Assembly: GCA_949752745.1 (NCBI GenBank)
Contig: OX457024.1
Span: forward strand, 111,342,219-111,406,218
From: Protula sp. h YS-2021
Taxonomy: Eukaryota; Annelida; Polychaeta; Sabellida; Serpulidae
Direction of reading: 5' to 3'
DNA: 64,000 nucleotides
The translations under genes were made by a program, and so were the position numbers. The notes below the pieces were generated by a model. The model had not been told where the DNA came from and ran no database searches. It worked only from the letters and a program-made list of their open reading frames with translations. Below, in pieces: positions 25,201 through 39,980 of the stretch. How positions within the stretch are numbered: position 1 is the stretch's first letter; every line of letters starts with the position of its first letter.

Positions 25201-28200
25201 AAAGGTTTGTATGGAGTATGAACTCGGCAATCGGGGGCTGGAGTTACCAATGCCACAATGAATTGCATTTCGGTTAATGGAGTATTTCAATTGATTGGGA
25301 TCAGTTCTTTTATGTATCGTCTTTTTACAATCACATAAATTATCTGAGACGGAGAGGGTGTTCTCGAGGTTTCAACTGATATGGGATCACCTCTTTAATG
25401 TATTGTCTTTTTACAATCACAGAAATTTTGACCAGACCAGAAACAGTTTGTGGTGTGTAAAACGTGACATGTAAACTGTCATTTTGTCAAGTCAGACAAA
25501 TAACTTAACTTAAGCGCAATGTAGTTCCCGTCTGTGGCGTATATTTGCTGTGTACGAATTTAAAATTTAAATTGTTTTATCATATGAGAAGATTGGTTAG
25601 TTGTTTTAAAAGGATACACACGTAAATAAATTTATGAATTATCACGCAACTGCTCGCAGTGTTATTGACTAGACACAGCTTGGTGTGTAAAATATGATGC
25701 CTGTTGCCGTAGAAGGAAATAAATTTGGGTTGTAAATAAACGTCATTGTTTTTATTTCCCTCCGAAATAAGAGTAATTAATAATAAATTGACTGATCAAA
25801 GAATAAAACCAGGTGGGTTGAGTTGACTTTCAGGGTGGGTTGAGTTGGTATGAAAAACTGGGTTGAGTTGACTTTCAGGGTGGGTTGAGTTGGTCGAGGG
25901 TTGACTTGACCCAAGACCATCGTTAACACAGCACCATTCTTGAAACTATTCTTTAGGGATAAACCTTCTAATTTTGAAATTAAAATTAGAAAAGTAAATA
26001 ACTTGCAGTTGTATACTGTTGTATACTGTTGATTGTGGAAAGTTTCTTTTTTTTTTATTTATTTCGCAGAAATATAAAGAGATATAAAAAAATCCTAACA
26101 AGATCGAAATAACCTGCACTACATAAACCTATCCTTACCCCCCCCCCGCCCCCTCCCCCTCCCCCGTCCTCCAATTCCCGTAACAACAGCGTAACAACAG
26201 CACCCGCGTCCTGGGAAAGAGGGCCAGCTGACCTGGTGATATGATCGTCGTCCGGCGAGTCGTACGTCTCCGTGTCTGGATACAGAGGCTGGTACGTCTT
26301 GGACATTTCCTGTGACGAGTCCTGTTGTGAATGCATATCCCGTAATCTAAAAAAAAAAACACATACAGCAGGGTCTCGTTATAACGACATCGGCTTTAAC
26401 GGGATAACACTGGAAACGACATGACGTCACAGAAATCCCGGAGAAAGACGAACATTAAACTGCAGATATACCATTCAAGAATAATCGGTTAAATAATCGA
26501 TTATGGTCCATGTTCATTTCAAGTGATTACGATTTTGTAATCGATTCCGACGACTAAAATCAATAAATCCCGACTCTCACTGATTGAGTTCGTTTTTGAT
26601 ATCCTCCAGCTCTCTCCTCTCCGTTTTGACGACTTCTTTCTCTTCTGCCGCCAGGTAGCGCAGTCGCATGTGCTCAAGCTCCTGCTGTTGTTTCTTTAAA
26701 TTTGCCTAAAAAAAAAAATATATAATCAAATTGTGGTGTGTAAAAAAATCAGAAATAAGACGTCCTACACATTTTTTATGTATATCTCATTTATTTTAAC
26801 ATGCTAAGTTGAACAAAAGGTCATTATAGCTTGGTGGAAAATAATCAACTGAATCACTAGAGCAATGAGTTGACAGTTTATTTATTTTATAACAAAAGAA
26901 CATTTTTTTGTTTTCCTTTAGGGCAGCATACCTTTGCTATAGTTTGTTCTTTTTGTTTTAAGCGGGCGAGCTCTTTCAGCGCTCGTCCCCATTGCTGTTT
27001 ATAATGCACTTTGGATTTCGTCACTGCGTCTAGTTTTCTCTCAAGTTCAACCTGAAAAAAAATGGAAATATGCGAAAAAAAAAAATAGAAAGAAAATACT
27101 TTGATATTCCAAGCAGCAAGCGTGAGTTTGCAATGGGATGCCATGCAATTTTCGCTATTTTTTTTCTGAAATCTTTTCCACAACCAGATTGCAGATAATG
27201 GTGTGTAAAATCTTTAATTTCACACACCATGATATAAAAACACCACCCATCATTAAGTTTACACACCACAATCCTGAAGAATACAACCCAACCTTTTCGA
27301 GTGTAAGCAGGTTGATCTCTGATTGCAGTCGGACCTCGGGTTTGCTATTTTCCGTCTCCTTGTACTTGGCAAACTCGTGAGCTACCTCTTTGGTTTTGGC
27401 TTCCTGCTCGGCTAGCTGAGCTTTTAGCCTCACAGTGTACTCTTCTAATTCTTTGGTTTTCGCCCTAAGATGCAGAAAATAAAACTAGAGCAGTTTGCAT
27501 AGCCCACAGGCCCCCCCCCCCCACCAGTTAAACACGGCCATCAGTAATCAATCAAGAGCTGAAATTTTCAAAGTCCAGCTGGTCCATTTTCCTTGACGAA
27601 CCTGGCCCATTTATAAAAAACAATCTGTGTTTGCTCCCATAGAAGCTACATACCAAGTTTCATAAAAATCCTTGCAGCAATTTTTAAGTTATCGTGTTAA
27701 CAAGCTCTTGATGACAGACCGACAGAACAACACACGGTCGATCGCATATATTAATAAATAAATAAAACCGTCATCTACAGGAATTTCACGATAACCAAAA
27801 CAATGAAACAATGTGATTAATTTTGAAAGCACTATTTTATGGAATGTTCAATCTGTCCCAAACATTTGACAGTGAGCTATTATTCAGATGATATTACGGA
27901 ATATATTTCTGGGTGTGGCAAAAATCCCCACCCTTCCCTCCATCCCCCACTTGGCCGTGACCGACTTTTTGTAACTAAACAATTTCACTTTCCAGACCCA
28001 AATACTACCCCCACCCCCTACCTGGAGTCAAACATGCTTCAATCTCTCTTTTTTTTATCTTTTTTTTTTATTTCTCCATCAGAAATTTTACTTTTCTAAA
28101 TTGACTTGATGTTCGAAATCCTCTTTCATTCGCCGGGAAGCTTCGCGCATTTCCGTCATTTTCCGTTCGTGTTCTCTTTCCAAGTCTTTTCTCAGTCGGA

Positions 28201-31200
28201 GCACCTGTTGCCACAAAAAAAAGTTCACTTCCGAGACGGTTTATTCTTCACGAAAATGTGAAATTCCCAATAAACTATCAAAAACAAAAATTGGAAAGTC
28301 TGAATATGGCATCGGAATGTATAAAATGCATTTAATTTTTATCATTTTATTCATTATCAAACAAACCACATCACTTGACATGATTTTACACACCACAATG
28401 TGGCTGTAAAACAGTTTTCCTTGACGTGATTTTACACACCACAATGTGGCTTTAGGACAGTTTTACTATACGTTAATTTACACACCACAATGTGGCTGTA
28501 GGAGAGTGCCCACTACCCACCTCTTGCTCGTTAGCAGCCAGCACTTTGTCGCGTTTTTCCAACTCGCCTACTTTTTTCTTCAGCTGTTCTTCCATGCGAG
28601 CGTATTCTTGAACCTGCGTATGTAAAACAGACATAAGTAAATAACACCCTATTATTTAAAATAAGAATATATCAAGCTAATAAGGAAAGGAAATAATTTT
28701 TGTATTGAGCAAAATACGGCACTTTCGACTCTTACGTTAGTCCATTCCGGAATAGAATAACGTAAACAAATGCACACACACAGTCCATCCCGGAATAGAC
28801 TAGCGTAAACCAATGCACACACAGTCCATTCCAGAATATACTAACGTAAACCAATGCGCAGCCAGTCCATTCCGGAATATACTACCGTAAACCAATGCAC
28901 ACAGACAGTCCATTCCGGAACAGACTACCGTAAACCAATGCACACAGACAGTCCATTCCGGAATAGACTAACGTAAACCAATGCACGAAGACAGTCCATT
29001 CCGGAATAGACTGACGTAAACCAATGCACACATATATACATAATGAATAAGATACGACGCGTATTTAGTTCATAATGCCACCCCTCCACCCCCACCCCCC
29101 ACCCCAAAAAAAAACAAAAAAAAACAACGAAACAAAAAAAAAAAAACAACAAATACAATAATAAAAGTATATCAAATAAAAAGAAAATAATAAAATCGAT
29201 CGTTGTGTACCGAACAAAACGTCCCTAAATTTTTATTCATGGCATATCACAGGTGTTGAAGAATCCACCCGACATATAACAATTGACCAAGTTCTTTATT
29301 TTTTAATTATTATTATTTTTTTTTATTTATTTATTTATTTTTTTTTTGGGTTTATAAGTCTGCAATTCTCCACACTCCGTGCAACAGTTTAGCGTACACA
29401 GCCGCGTGGTATTGTGGCACAGCATACGAGTTCCTCTCTTTTTTTTCTCTTTTAATACATCGTCGAAGCCGAGGCCAGAATCACAGCCAGACCTGTTTTT
29501 TTCTTCCCTTTATTTGCAGATTGAAGTAAAAGAATGTACAAGCTGTTGAATAGTCCTTTACTAATGTTTCTCAAAAGAAATATTAATACTGAGTAGATAT
29601 TTTGGACAAAATGTGACTTTCGGGCGATAAGCATAACCATACTTAAGGTGTTTTGAATAAAATTCGCCAATAATTTTGAATTTCGACTGCAAGGGAACCG
29701 GATGAAAAAAAATGAAAAGTAGTGATAGAAGAAATATAGAAGAAATATATCAAATACAGCTCATACTCGGAACATAAAAGAAATTGAAACTGAAAATTAT
29801 TTGTTAAAACTTGTAGTAAATTTTAAAAAAGCACACGGGTTGCTAAAGACACGATTGCTCTTTGGTACAGGGGAAATTTGGCATTTAGGCGAAATCTCTC
29901 TAACATTTCTTTCGTGTTTCACCCGGCGAGTTTGTATTCGAAACACAGAATTTTTGCGCTTTGGCCTATTTGGATGCGGAACGACGAGTATGAGGGGCCA
30001 ATGGAGATCGATATGTATCAGTGTGCACTCGTACAGATTCCCACCTGCGAATACCATAACACACTCGTATAAGTGTGCAACTGCCCACACTTTATGTACA
30101 ATGGAATTCGAAAAAAAACAGGTACCGTACGAAGGCTCATCGTTCATCAGAAATTACTCCGCCGGTTCTTGGTGACACGTTCACCAGTCCGTTTTTGACA
30201 CTCCTCGGCAGCGCCCCGCCCTCCGCCTCGCTCCCCGCCCCTGCCCCCCCCCCCCGCCCCTCAGCTCGCCCGCCGCCCCTCCGTCTTTTTCTTGGTGACG
30301 AGTTCTCGCTCCTTATCGCGTTTCGTCCACTCCTCGGCAGCACCCCGGCCCACCCCTCCGCCCTGCCTCGCCCCCCCCCACCACTCCGCCTCGCCCCCTG
30401 CCCCTCACGTCCCCAACCGCCCGTCCCCCAGCCCCCCCGCCAGGCCCCCGCCCCGCACCCCCCACCCCTTCGCCTCGCCCCCTGCCCCTCGCCCCCTCCC
30501 ACCCCCCCCCCCCCCCACGACGAGTGTGTTTACCTTCTTCTTGGTGACTAGTTCTCGCTCCTTATCGCATTTTTTCCACTCCTCGGCACCGGCCCGACCC
30601 TCCTTGCCCAGCCCTCACCCACCCAAACCCCTTCCACCCCCCCCCCCCCACAACGACTGTTGTGTTTACCTTTTTCTTGGTGACGAGTTCTCGCTCCTTA
30701 TCGCGTTTCTTCCGCTTCTCAGCGCCGCCCCGCCCCCACCCCCCGCCCTGCCCCCCCCACACCCCTCCGCCCCGCCCCGCCCCGCCCCGCCCCTCCGCCC
30801 CGCCCCGCCCCACCCCTCCGCCCCCCTCACCCCCCCCCCCCCCGCCCACGACGAGTGTGTTTAGCTTTTTCTTGGTGACGAGTTCTCGCTCCTTTTTTCC
30901 ACTCCTCGGCACCGTCTCGCCCCCCACCCCTCCGGCTCGCCCCTACCCCCGCCCCCGCCCACGACGGATTTACCTTTTTCTTGGTGACGAGTTCTCGCTC
31001 CTTATCGCGTTTTTTCCACTCCTCCGCCCCGCCCCCACCCCTCCGCCCCGCCCCCACCCCTCCGCCCCGCCCCCCTCCCCCCCACGACGAGTGTGTTTAC
31101 CTTTTTCTTGGTGACGAGTTCTCGCTCCTTATCGCGTTTTTTCCACTCCTCCGCCCCGCCCCCACCCCTCCGCCCCGCCCCTCCGCCCCGCCCCCCTCCC

Positions 31201-32568
31201 CCCACGACGAGTGTGTTTACCTTCTTCTTGGTGACGAGCTCTCGCTCCTTATCGCGTTTTTTCCACTCCTCCGCCAGGACCTTCATGTGCTGGATTTCTT
31301 TCTGCTTGAGCTGTAACGAGGCGTGTGCAAACAAATGTATCACCCTGGCCCCTGCTGCCCTACGGACGCTTCCCAACGTGAATAGTACAAGGTGCGGGCA
31401 GGGGGTGGGCGGAGGGGGGGGGGGTGAGCTAATCGTATACGTCCATTGACTTCAATATATTTTGTATTTGTGTTGTTGTTTTTTTTTTTTTTTGTTTTTG
31501 TTTTTTTTTTCTTCTTTTTTTTATGTTTTTGGTTTTTGTTTTGTTTTCTTTTTGGTTTTTTCTTTGTGTGTATGTGTGTATATGTTTTGTTTTTTTTTTC
31601 AACACAACCCTTCAACATGTTTTCTACATTACCCTTTCTTCATTTGACAACGTCATCCCCAATCAAACATGGAATGAAAATAAGGCTTTTTATTTCGAAA
31701 CGGATTTACAGATTCCTGACTGATTAGATGAACTAGATTGCTACTGTTGTTTTATAATTATTATTATTATTTTTTTTATTTATTTATTTTTATTTATTTA
31801 TTTATTTATTTTTTTTTTTTTGGTTTTTGTATGTAATACTGATTTCTCTCTTTTTTCCCCTTTTTTAACCCACTGATTTTAATTTTTTTATGGCTTTTGT
31901 TTGTTTTCTTTTTCTTTTGTGTGTGTGTGTGTGTGCACTGACCTTGCTTTCAAACATGGCTTCCTGCTGTTCCTTCCACATCTCGAGCTCCAGGGCCGCG
32001 GCGTACTCCTGCGTCTCCCGCGGCTCTTGGGCAGGTCCCCGCGTGCCCGCCGGGCCGTCCGTCAGTGTGTCCGCCTATAGTACAGTACACCCGGGTCACA
32101 TATGCTTAACTGTACCCCGAACCCCCCCCCCCCCCCCCACCCCTCCCCCTCGAACTGCCAAACCAAAGATATAGACAAAGAAACATTTCCATGACAAATA
32201 ACCTGACACCCGACATGGCAACTGGCCTGACATGACAACTGACATGTCACTTCTCCAGTTAGTGACATGACTGACACCGGTTATTGCACTATGCTACTAG
32301 CTCAAGATATGGTCGATATTTCAGTATCCGGACTCTTCTACACGCTACACCCCCTCCCGCAACCTGCAACCTCCAGGCGCAAGGTCAGGGTACGTCACGC
32401 ACCTGTGACGGCGTCTCGCTGCTAACGACGACCTTCTGGGCAGTCATCGGGCCCCAGTCCTCCAGACTCACCACAGCTGTCAGTTCACCCATCTTCTCAG
32501 ATTGCCTGAATAAAATTATAAAAAATAAAATAACAATAGCCATAACAACAATAATGATCATAATATAC

Positions 32569-32603
<35 letters not shown>

Positions 32604-32623
32604 AGAAGAAGAAGAAGAAGAAG

Positions 32624-32682
<59 letters not shown>

Positions 32683-35600
32683 GTTTGTCCAAGGACAAAG
32701 TCCCAGCTTACGAAAAGCAATAAAACCAATTCCAGCGTGCATGAGCAAGGGAATTTTCCTGAAAAATTGGGCTTCAAAAGGTGAGACGGCAAAGAGCTAG
32801 CTCAATAAATAATTTAGCACCGGACCAGAACATAGACCGATAAATGCATACAAAGATTTCTTTCCCAGAAAAATGGGAAACAGATTTTTTGTATCTCTGG
32901 TAGTCTGGATAGTCTGCCATAGATACCTTCAAACAACGCTCGCATTTCGGACCAGTGCGCATATTTATGTAACTTGCCTTGATGCGCGGTTCTTATTCAG
33001 ACAAGTGCGCATGTTTATTTAATTTTGCGTAGATGCGCGGTTCCCATTTTGGAACAGTGCACATGTTTATTTAACTTGCGTTGATGTGCGGTTCGCATTT
33101 CTGACGAGCGCCCATGTTTTTTTTTACTTTTTGTGGATGTGCGGTTCTTATTTCGGATCAGTGCGCATCTTTATTTACATTGTGTTGATGTGCGGTTCTT
33201 ATTTCGGATCAGTGCGCATGTTTATTTACCTTGTGTTGATGTGTGGTTCTTATTTCGGATCAGTGCGCATGTTTATTTACCTTGTGTTGATGTGCGGTTC
33301 TTATTCCATAATAATGCGCATGTTTATTTTACTTGCGTTGATGAGCGGTACTTATTTCGGACAGCCCAAGTTTTCTTAGGTTGCCTTGATACTCGGTTCG
33401 TATTTCGGACGTGTGCCTATGTTTATTTAACTTGCGTTGGTGCGCGGTTTGCATTTTGGACCAGTGTGCATGTTTATTTAACTTGCGTTGATGAGCAGTT
33501 CGAATTTCGGATCATTACGCATGTTTATTTAACTTGCGTTAATGCGCGGTTCGAATTTCGGACCAGTGCGCATGTTTATTTAACTTGCGTTGATGCACGG
33601 TGCTTATTTTGGACGTGTCCCTATGTTTATTTAACTTGCGTTGGTGCGCGGTTTGCATTTTGGACCAGTGTGCATGTTTATTTAACTTGCGTTGATGAGC
33701 AGTTCGAATTTCGGATCATTACGCATGTTTATTTAACTTGAGTTTATGCGCGGTTCGAATTTCGGACCAGTGCGCATGTTTATTTAACTTGCGTTGATGC
33801 GCAGTGCTTATTTTGGACCAGTGCAAATGTTTAATTAACTTGCGTTGGAGTGTGGTTCGCATTTCGAACCACTGCGCATGTTTATTCAACTTGCGTTGAT
33901 GCGCGGTTCGAATTTCGGAGAAGTGCGCATGTTTATTTAACTTGCGTTGATGCGCGGTGCTTATTTTAGACCAGTGCAAATGTTTATTTAACTTACGTTG
34001 GCGCGTGGTTCGCATTTCGAACCACTGCGTATGTTTATTTAACGTGCGTCGATGCTCGGTTCTTATTTCAGGCCAATGCGCATATTTCTTTAACTTCAGT
34101 TGATGCGCGGTTCTTATTCTGGACCAGTGCGCATGTTTACTTAAGTTGCGTTGATGCGCAGTTCTTATTTTGAATAGTGCGCATGTTATTTAAGTTGCGT
34201 TAATGGCCAGTTCGCATTTCGAAATAATGCGCATGTTTATTTAACTTGCGTTGATGCAAGGTGCTTATTTTGGTCCAGTGTGCTTGCTTATTTAGCTTGT
34301 GTTGCTGTGCGGTTCGCATTTCGGACCAGCGCGCATGTTTTTTTAACTTGTGTTGATGCGTGGTTCGCATTTTGGACCATTGCGCATATTTATTTAACTT
34401 GTGTTGATGATCAGTACTTATTTTGGACCGGTGCAAATGTTTATTTAACTTACGCTTATGTGCGGTTCGCAATTCGGACCAGTGTGCATGTTTATTTAAT
34501 TTGCGTTGATATCCGGTTCGCATTTCGGACCAGTGTACCTGTTTCTTTAGGTTGCGTTGATGCACAGTTCGCATTTTGGGACAAGTGAGCAGGTTCATTT
34601 AACTTGCGTTGACGCGCGATTTGCGTTCCGGACCAGAACGCATGTTTATTTAAGTCCCTTCGATGCCCGACTCTTATGTCTATTCAACTTGCGTCGATTC
34701 ATGGTTCTTTCTTCGGACCACTGCGCATGTTTATTTAACTTGCGTTGATGCGCGGTTCTCATTTCAGACCACTGCGCATGTCTATTCAACTTGCGTCGAT
34801 GCGTGGTTCTTTTTTTCGGACAAGTGCGCATGTTGGTTTAACTTGCGTTGATGTGCGGTGCTTATTTTGGACCGGATCGCATGTTTATTTAACTTCCGTC
34901 GATGCGCGGTTCGTATTTCAGGCCATTACTCATGTTTATTTAACTTATGTCGATGCGTGGTTCTCATTTCAGACCAGTGCGCATATTTATTTAACTTGCG
35001 TTGATGCGCGGTTCGCATTTCGGACCACTGAGCATGTTTATTTAATTTGCCTCGATGTGCGGTTCGCATTTCGGACCAGTTTGCATGTTTCTTTAGGCTG
35101 CGTTGATGCAGGGTTCGCATTTCAGACCACTGCGCATGTCTATTCAACATACGTCGAAGCGTAGTTCTTTTTTTTCGGACCAGTGCGCATGTTTATTTAA
35201 CCTGCGTTGATGCGCGGTGCTTATTTTGGACCAGTTCGCATCTTCATTTATCTTCCGTCGATGCGCAGTTCACATTTCGGACCAATGCGCATGTATATCT
35301 AACTTGCATCGATGCGGAGTACTTAATTTGGACTACTGCGAATGTTTCTTTAACTTGCGTCGATGTGCGGTTGTTAAATCTGACTACTGCGCAAGTTCAT
35401 TTAACTTGCGTTTATGCGCTGTAGGAGGAGATTCATTTAATTTTTTTTTCAAAAATTCCGAAAAAAATTCAAAAGTTTTCCAATTCACACAAAAAGCACA
35501 AGCCGTATGCATGACCCCCTAGAGACGGCTCATATCGAAAATAAATGAAATCTGATAAAAACTGTAGGAGGAAATGCATTTTGAATTTTTTCTTCAAAAA

Positions 35601-38600
35601 TTCTCTCATCGACTGAAAAAGACAGGCCATATTCACGACACCCTAAGCATGCCTCAGCCCCAAAATAAATGACGTTTGATCAAAACTGCAGGAGAAAATG
35701 CATTTTGAGGTATTTTCATCGAAAATTCCCCCGAAATCAAAAATTCCCAAGTCTAGTAGAATAGCACAAGCCGTATGCGAGACCTACCTAAGGATGCCTC
35801 ATAGCAAAAATAAATGAAATCGGATAAAAACTGTAGGGGGGAAATGCATTTTGAAGTTTTTTTCTTCAAAAACTCCCTAAAAAAACAAAAATTGCCCGAT
35901 CGACTAAAAAGCACAAGCCGTATGCACTCACACCAAAAATAAATGACATCGAATCAAAATTGTAGAGTTAGGTGCATTTTGAATTATTTTCGAAATTTTT
36001 GCTTCAAAAATTCCCCAAAAATACAAACTAAAAAAGCATAAGCCGTATGCACGACCCTTTAGGGGTGCCTCATACCAGAAATAAATGACACCGGGTCAAA
36101 AATGTAAGAAGAGATACATTTTAAAATTTCTTTAAAAAATCCCCAAAAATTCAAAAATCACCCGATCGACTAAAAAAGCACAAGCCGTATGAACGACCGC
36201 TTAGGAAATCCTCACACCAAAAAATAAGTGACATCGAATCAAAATTGTAGGAGTAGATGCATTTTTTTCAAAATTTTTGCTTAAAAATATCCCCAAAAAT
36301 ACAAAAATTGTCCGATCGACTAAAAAAGCACAAGCCGTATGCACGACCCTTTAGGGGTGCCTCATACCAAAAATAAATGACATCGGGTCAAAAATGTAGG
36401 AGGAGATACATTTTTAATTTTTTTCTTGAAAAATTCGCCAAAAATTCAAAAATCACCCGATCGACTAGAAAAGCACAAGCCGTATGCACGACCCCTTAGG
36501 GATGCCTCACACCAAAAATACATGACATCGGATCAAAATTGTAGGAGGAGATGCATTTTGAAACAAAGTTTACAGCGAACTAACTAACTAACTAACGGAT
36601 GCCACCCGCAAACCGATTGGAATACCCCAGCTTACGTGTAACGTAAGCTGGGCTAACAACAACAACAGCAGCACTGAGCTACACATAATGACACGGGCCA
36701 TTAATCACGTTTTGACAGAAATAAAACCGTTGACTGTTTGTTATTTTTTTTTTCAATTTTACTACCTCCAGCTTACCCTTGAATGTTAAGGATGGGCAGC
36801 CTGTCACTCCACACCTGCCTCGCACCTGTCATACCGCTGGCATGCTGCAAACATGTCAACAACAACAGTGGCATTAGCGCAGCGCAGCGCAACGTCCCCG
36901 GACATGTCAGCTACGGTCTATTTTATTTATTTTTCAGATTTATTAAAATCTCCTAAGGGAACAAAGAAAAGATAAAAATAATAATGTGAATTACTTGATC
37001 GCTTTTGATTATTTACTATTCATTTATTTTGTTTATTTTTTGCTGTTCAATTGTTCGTATGACTAAATTTATATTTATGTAGTTTAATACACTAAAATAC
37101 TAATCTGCCAAGAAACCTGAACCTCTTAAACTACATACATTTAAACAACTTTCAATAACAGTGGATTTTTTAAAAAGAAACTTCAGTTAACAAATTAATG
37201 ACAACACATTTTTTTGAGAACTGCTCACTAACAGCCAACCAGGCCAATGCGTGTGACGTATTAGTGACGTATTAATGACGTATTGGTGACGTACTGAAGA
37301 CGCTTGAGGAGGCATTGATGATGTAATGAATTACGTGTCAATGTCGTGTTGATGACGTAATTATGACGTAATGAAGACGAGGAAGAAGTATTTGGTGACG
37401 AAAAACTAACTGACCACGGCGCGCGATTTCTCCTCTTTCAGAACGGCTGACAGCTGCAGCTGCACAGCTCCCAGCAACGTGCTTTGTGCCTTCTCCTTGT
37501 CGCGGTCCCACACCTCCACAACCAGCGGGATCCTACCAACACCCACATCGTCCTACATCACAACCCCATCAACCAACATCACACCCCCACCCCTAGCCTT
37601 GTCGCGGTCCCACACCTCCACCACGAGCGGGATCCTACCAACACCCACATCGTCCTACATCACAACCCCATCAACCAACATCACACCCCCATCCCCAGCC
37701 TTGTCCCGGTCCCAAACCTCCACAACCAACGGGATCCTACCAACATCCACATCGTCCTACATCACAACCCCATCAACCAACATCACACCCCCACCCCCAG
37801 CCTTGTCCCGGCCAAATACCTCCACAACCAGCGGGATCCTACCAACACCCACATCATCCTACATCACAACCCCATCAACCAACATCACACCCCCACCCCT
37901 AGCCTTGTCGCGGTCCCACACCTCCACCACGAGCGGGATCCTACCAACACCACCATCGTCCTACATCACAACCCCATCAACCAACATCACACCCCCACCC
38001 CCAGCCTTGTCCCGGTCCCAAACCTCCACAACCAGCGGGATCCTACCAACACCCACATCGTCCAACATCACAACCCCATCAACCAACATCACACCCCCAT
38101 CCCCAGCCTTGTCGCGGTCCCAAACCTCCACAACCAGCGGGATCCTGCCAACACCACTATCGTCCTACATCACAACCCCATCAACCAACATCACACCCCC
38201 ACCCCCAGCCTTGTCCCGGTCCCAAACCTCCACAACCAGCGGGATCCTACCAACACCCACATCGTCCTACATCACAACCCCATCAACCAACATCACACCC
38301 CCATCCCCAGCCTTGTCCCGGTCCCAAACCTCCACAACCAGCGGGATCCTACCAACACCCACATCGTCCTACATCACAACCCCATCAACCAACATCACAC
38401 CCCCACCCCCAGCCTTGTCCCGGTCCCAAACCTCCACAACCAGCGGGATCCTACCAACACCCACATCGTCCTACATCACAACCCCATCAACCAACATCAC
38501 ACCCCCACCCCCAGCCTTGTCCTGGTCCCAAACCTCCACAACCCGCGGGATCCTACCAACACCCACATCGTCCTACATCACAACCCCATCAACCAACATC

Positions 38601-39945
38601 ACACCCCCACCCCCAGCCTTGTCCCGGTCCCAAACCTCCACAACCAGCGGGATCCTACCAACACCCACATCGTCCTACATCACAACCCCATCAACCAACA
38701 TCACACCCCCATCCCCAGCCTTGTCGCGGTCCCAAACCCCCACAACCAGAGGGATCCTACCAACACCCACATCGTCCTACATCACAACCCCATCAACCAA
38801 CATCACACCCCCATCCCCAGCCTTGTCGCGGTCCCAAACCTCCACAACCAGCGGGATCCTACCAACACCCACATCGTCCTACATCACAACCCCATCAACC
38901 AACATCACACCCCCATCCCCAGCCTTGTCGCGGTCCCAAACCTCCACAACCAGCGGGATCCTACCAACACCCACATCATCCTACATCACAACCCCATCAA
39001 CCAACATCACACCCCCACCCCCAGCCTTGTCCCGGCCAAATACCTCCACAACCAGCGGGATCCTACCAACACCCACATCGTCCTACATCACAAGCACGAC
39101 CACCCTCCCTACCCAACATCAGACCCCCCCCCCCCCCCCCTCCACAACCCCCGCCCCTCCCTCAACATCACACCTCCACCACACAACATGACAATCACAA
39201 AGGATCCGCATCACTCCCCGCCCCACTCGGCTCAAAGATCCGCATCACTCCCTGCACCACTGAGCTTAGCCAAACACTGGATGTCTACCCCAGCCCCAAC
39301 CAGCTCAATCTCAAACCTCCCACGCCAATGGATACCGAAAACCAACATGCTTTTCTTCTTACAATAAGATTTTCTCATTTTTATTAAAATCAATTTATTA
39401 TTATTATTTTTTTTTAATCTCTATACAACACTGTATTCTTTCAAATGGCGATAAAAATTATCTATAGGGATGCATGTGTGTCTCTACTCCCCCCTTCCCC
39501 TCGGGTAGGAGGGGAGGGGAGTGGGGGTGGTGGGGAGGTAGGTAGGTAGGAGGGTGCGAAAAAATCGAAATCGATGCTAACCTCATGAACGTGTCCTCGA
39601 GCTGCGGCAGGGTAGTGGCGAAATCGAAAGTACAGAAGGACTGGGGCAGGACGACCTCCATGCCCCTCCGAACCTCCACCGGAGGGTGGGTCATGATTGG
39701 GGAGGCGCTGCCGAAAAACGCGTACGTGTATCTGCAAGTCACAGAGAAAAAAAAATAATAAAGATGGGAGGGAGGAGGGAAGGAGTTTGAAAGAAGAGAT
39801 TGTGAGAAAGTATTCGCATCATCACTCTTCATTATGTTCTCATATAGGCTTTATCATATTTTTACGCTCTCACTTAAATTTAACATCTCAAGATCAACTG
39901 TTCCATTTTCAAATAATCATTTTTTCTTTCTTTTTTTCTTCTACT

Positions 39946-39980
<35 letters not shown>

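Noticed and set aside
29797..30175. Overlapping ~120-codon ORFs on opposite strands
   Set aside because: Mutually overlapping, no recognisable domain, inside a CEP120 intron.
30075..31449. Long Pro-rich ORFs and Gly/Arg-rich minus ORFs
   Set aside because: They arise from C-run/G-run spacers and repeated exon 17 fragments; only the 31221-31310 exon has the acceptor and homology.
33086..35164. Overlapping repetitive ORFs (Phe/Val/Cys-rich on plus, His/Lys-rich on minus)
   Set aside because: The 51-bp minisatellite keeps frames open on both strands; there is no start, splice or homology support and it lies in a CEP120 intron.
37479..39367. Plus-strand ORFs of 570 and 627 codons, Thr/Pro/Ser-rich and His/Pro-rich repeats
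   Set aside because: They are two frames of the antisense strand of the 102-bp exon 13 array; the period is a multiple of three, which keeps frames open by itself.
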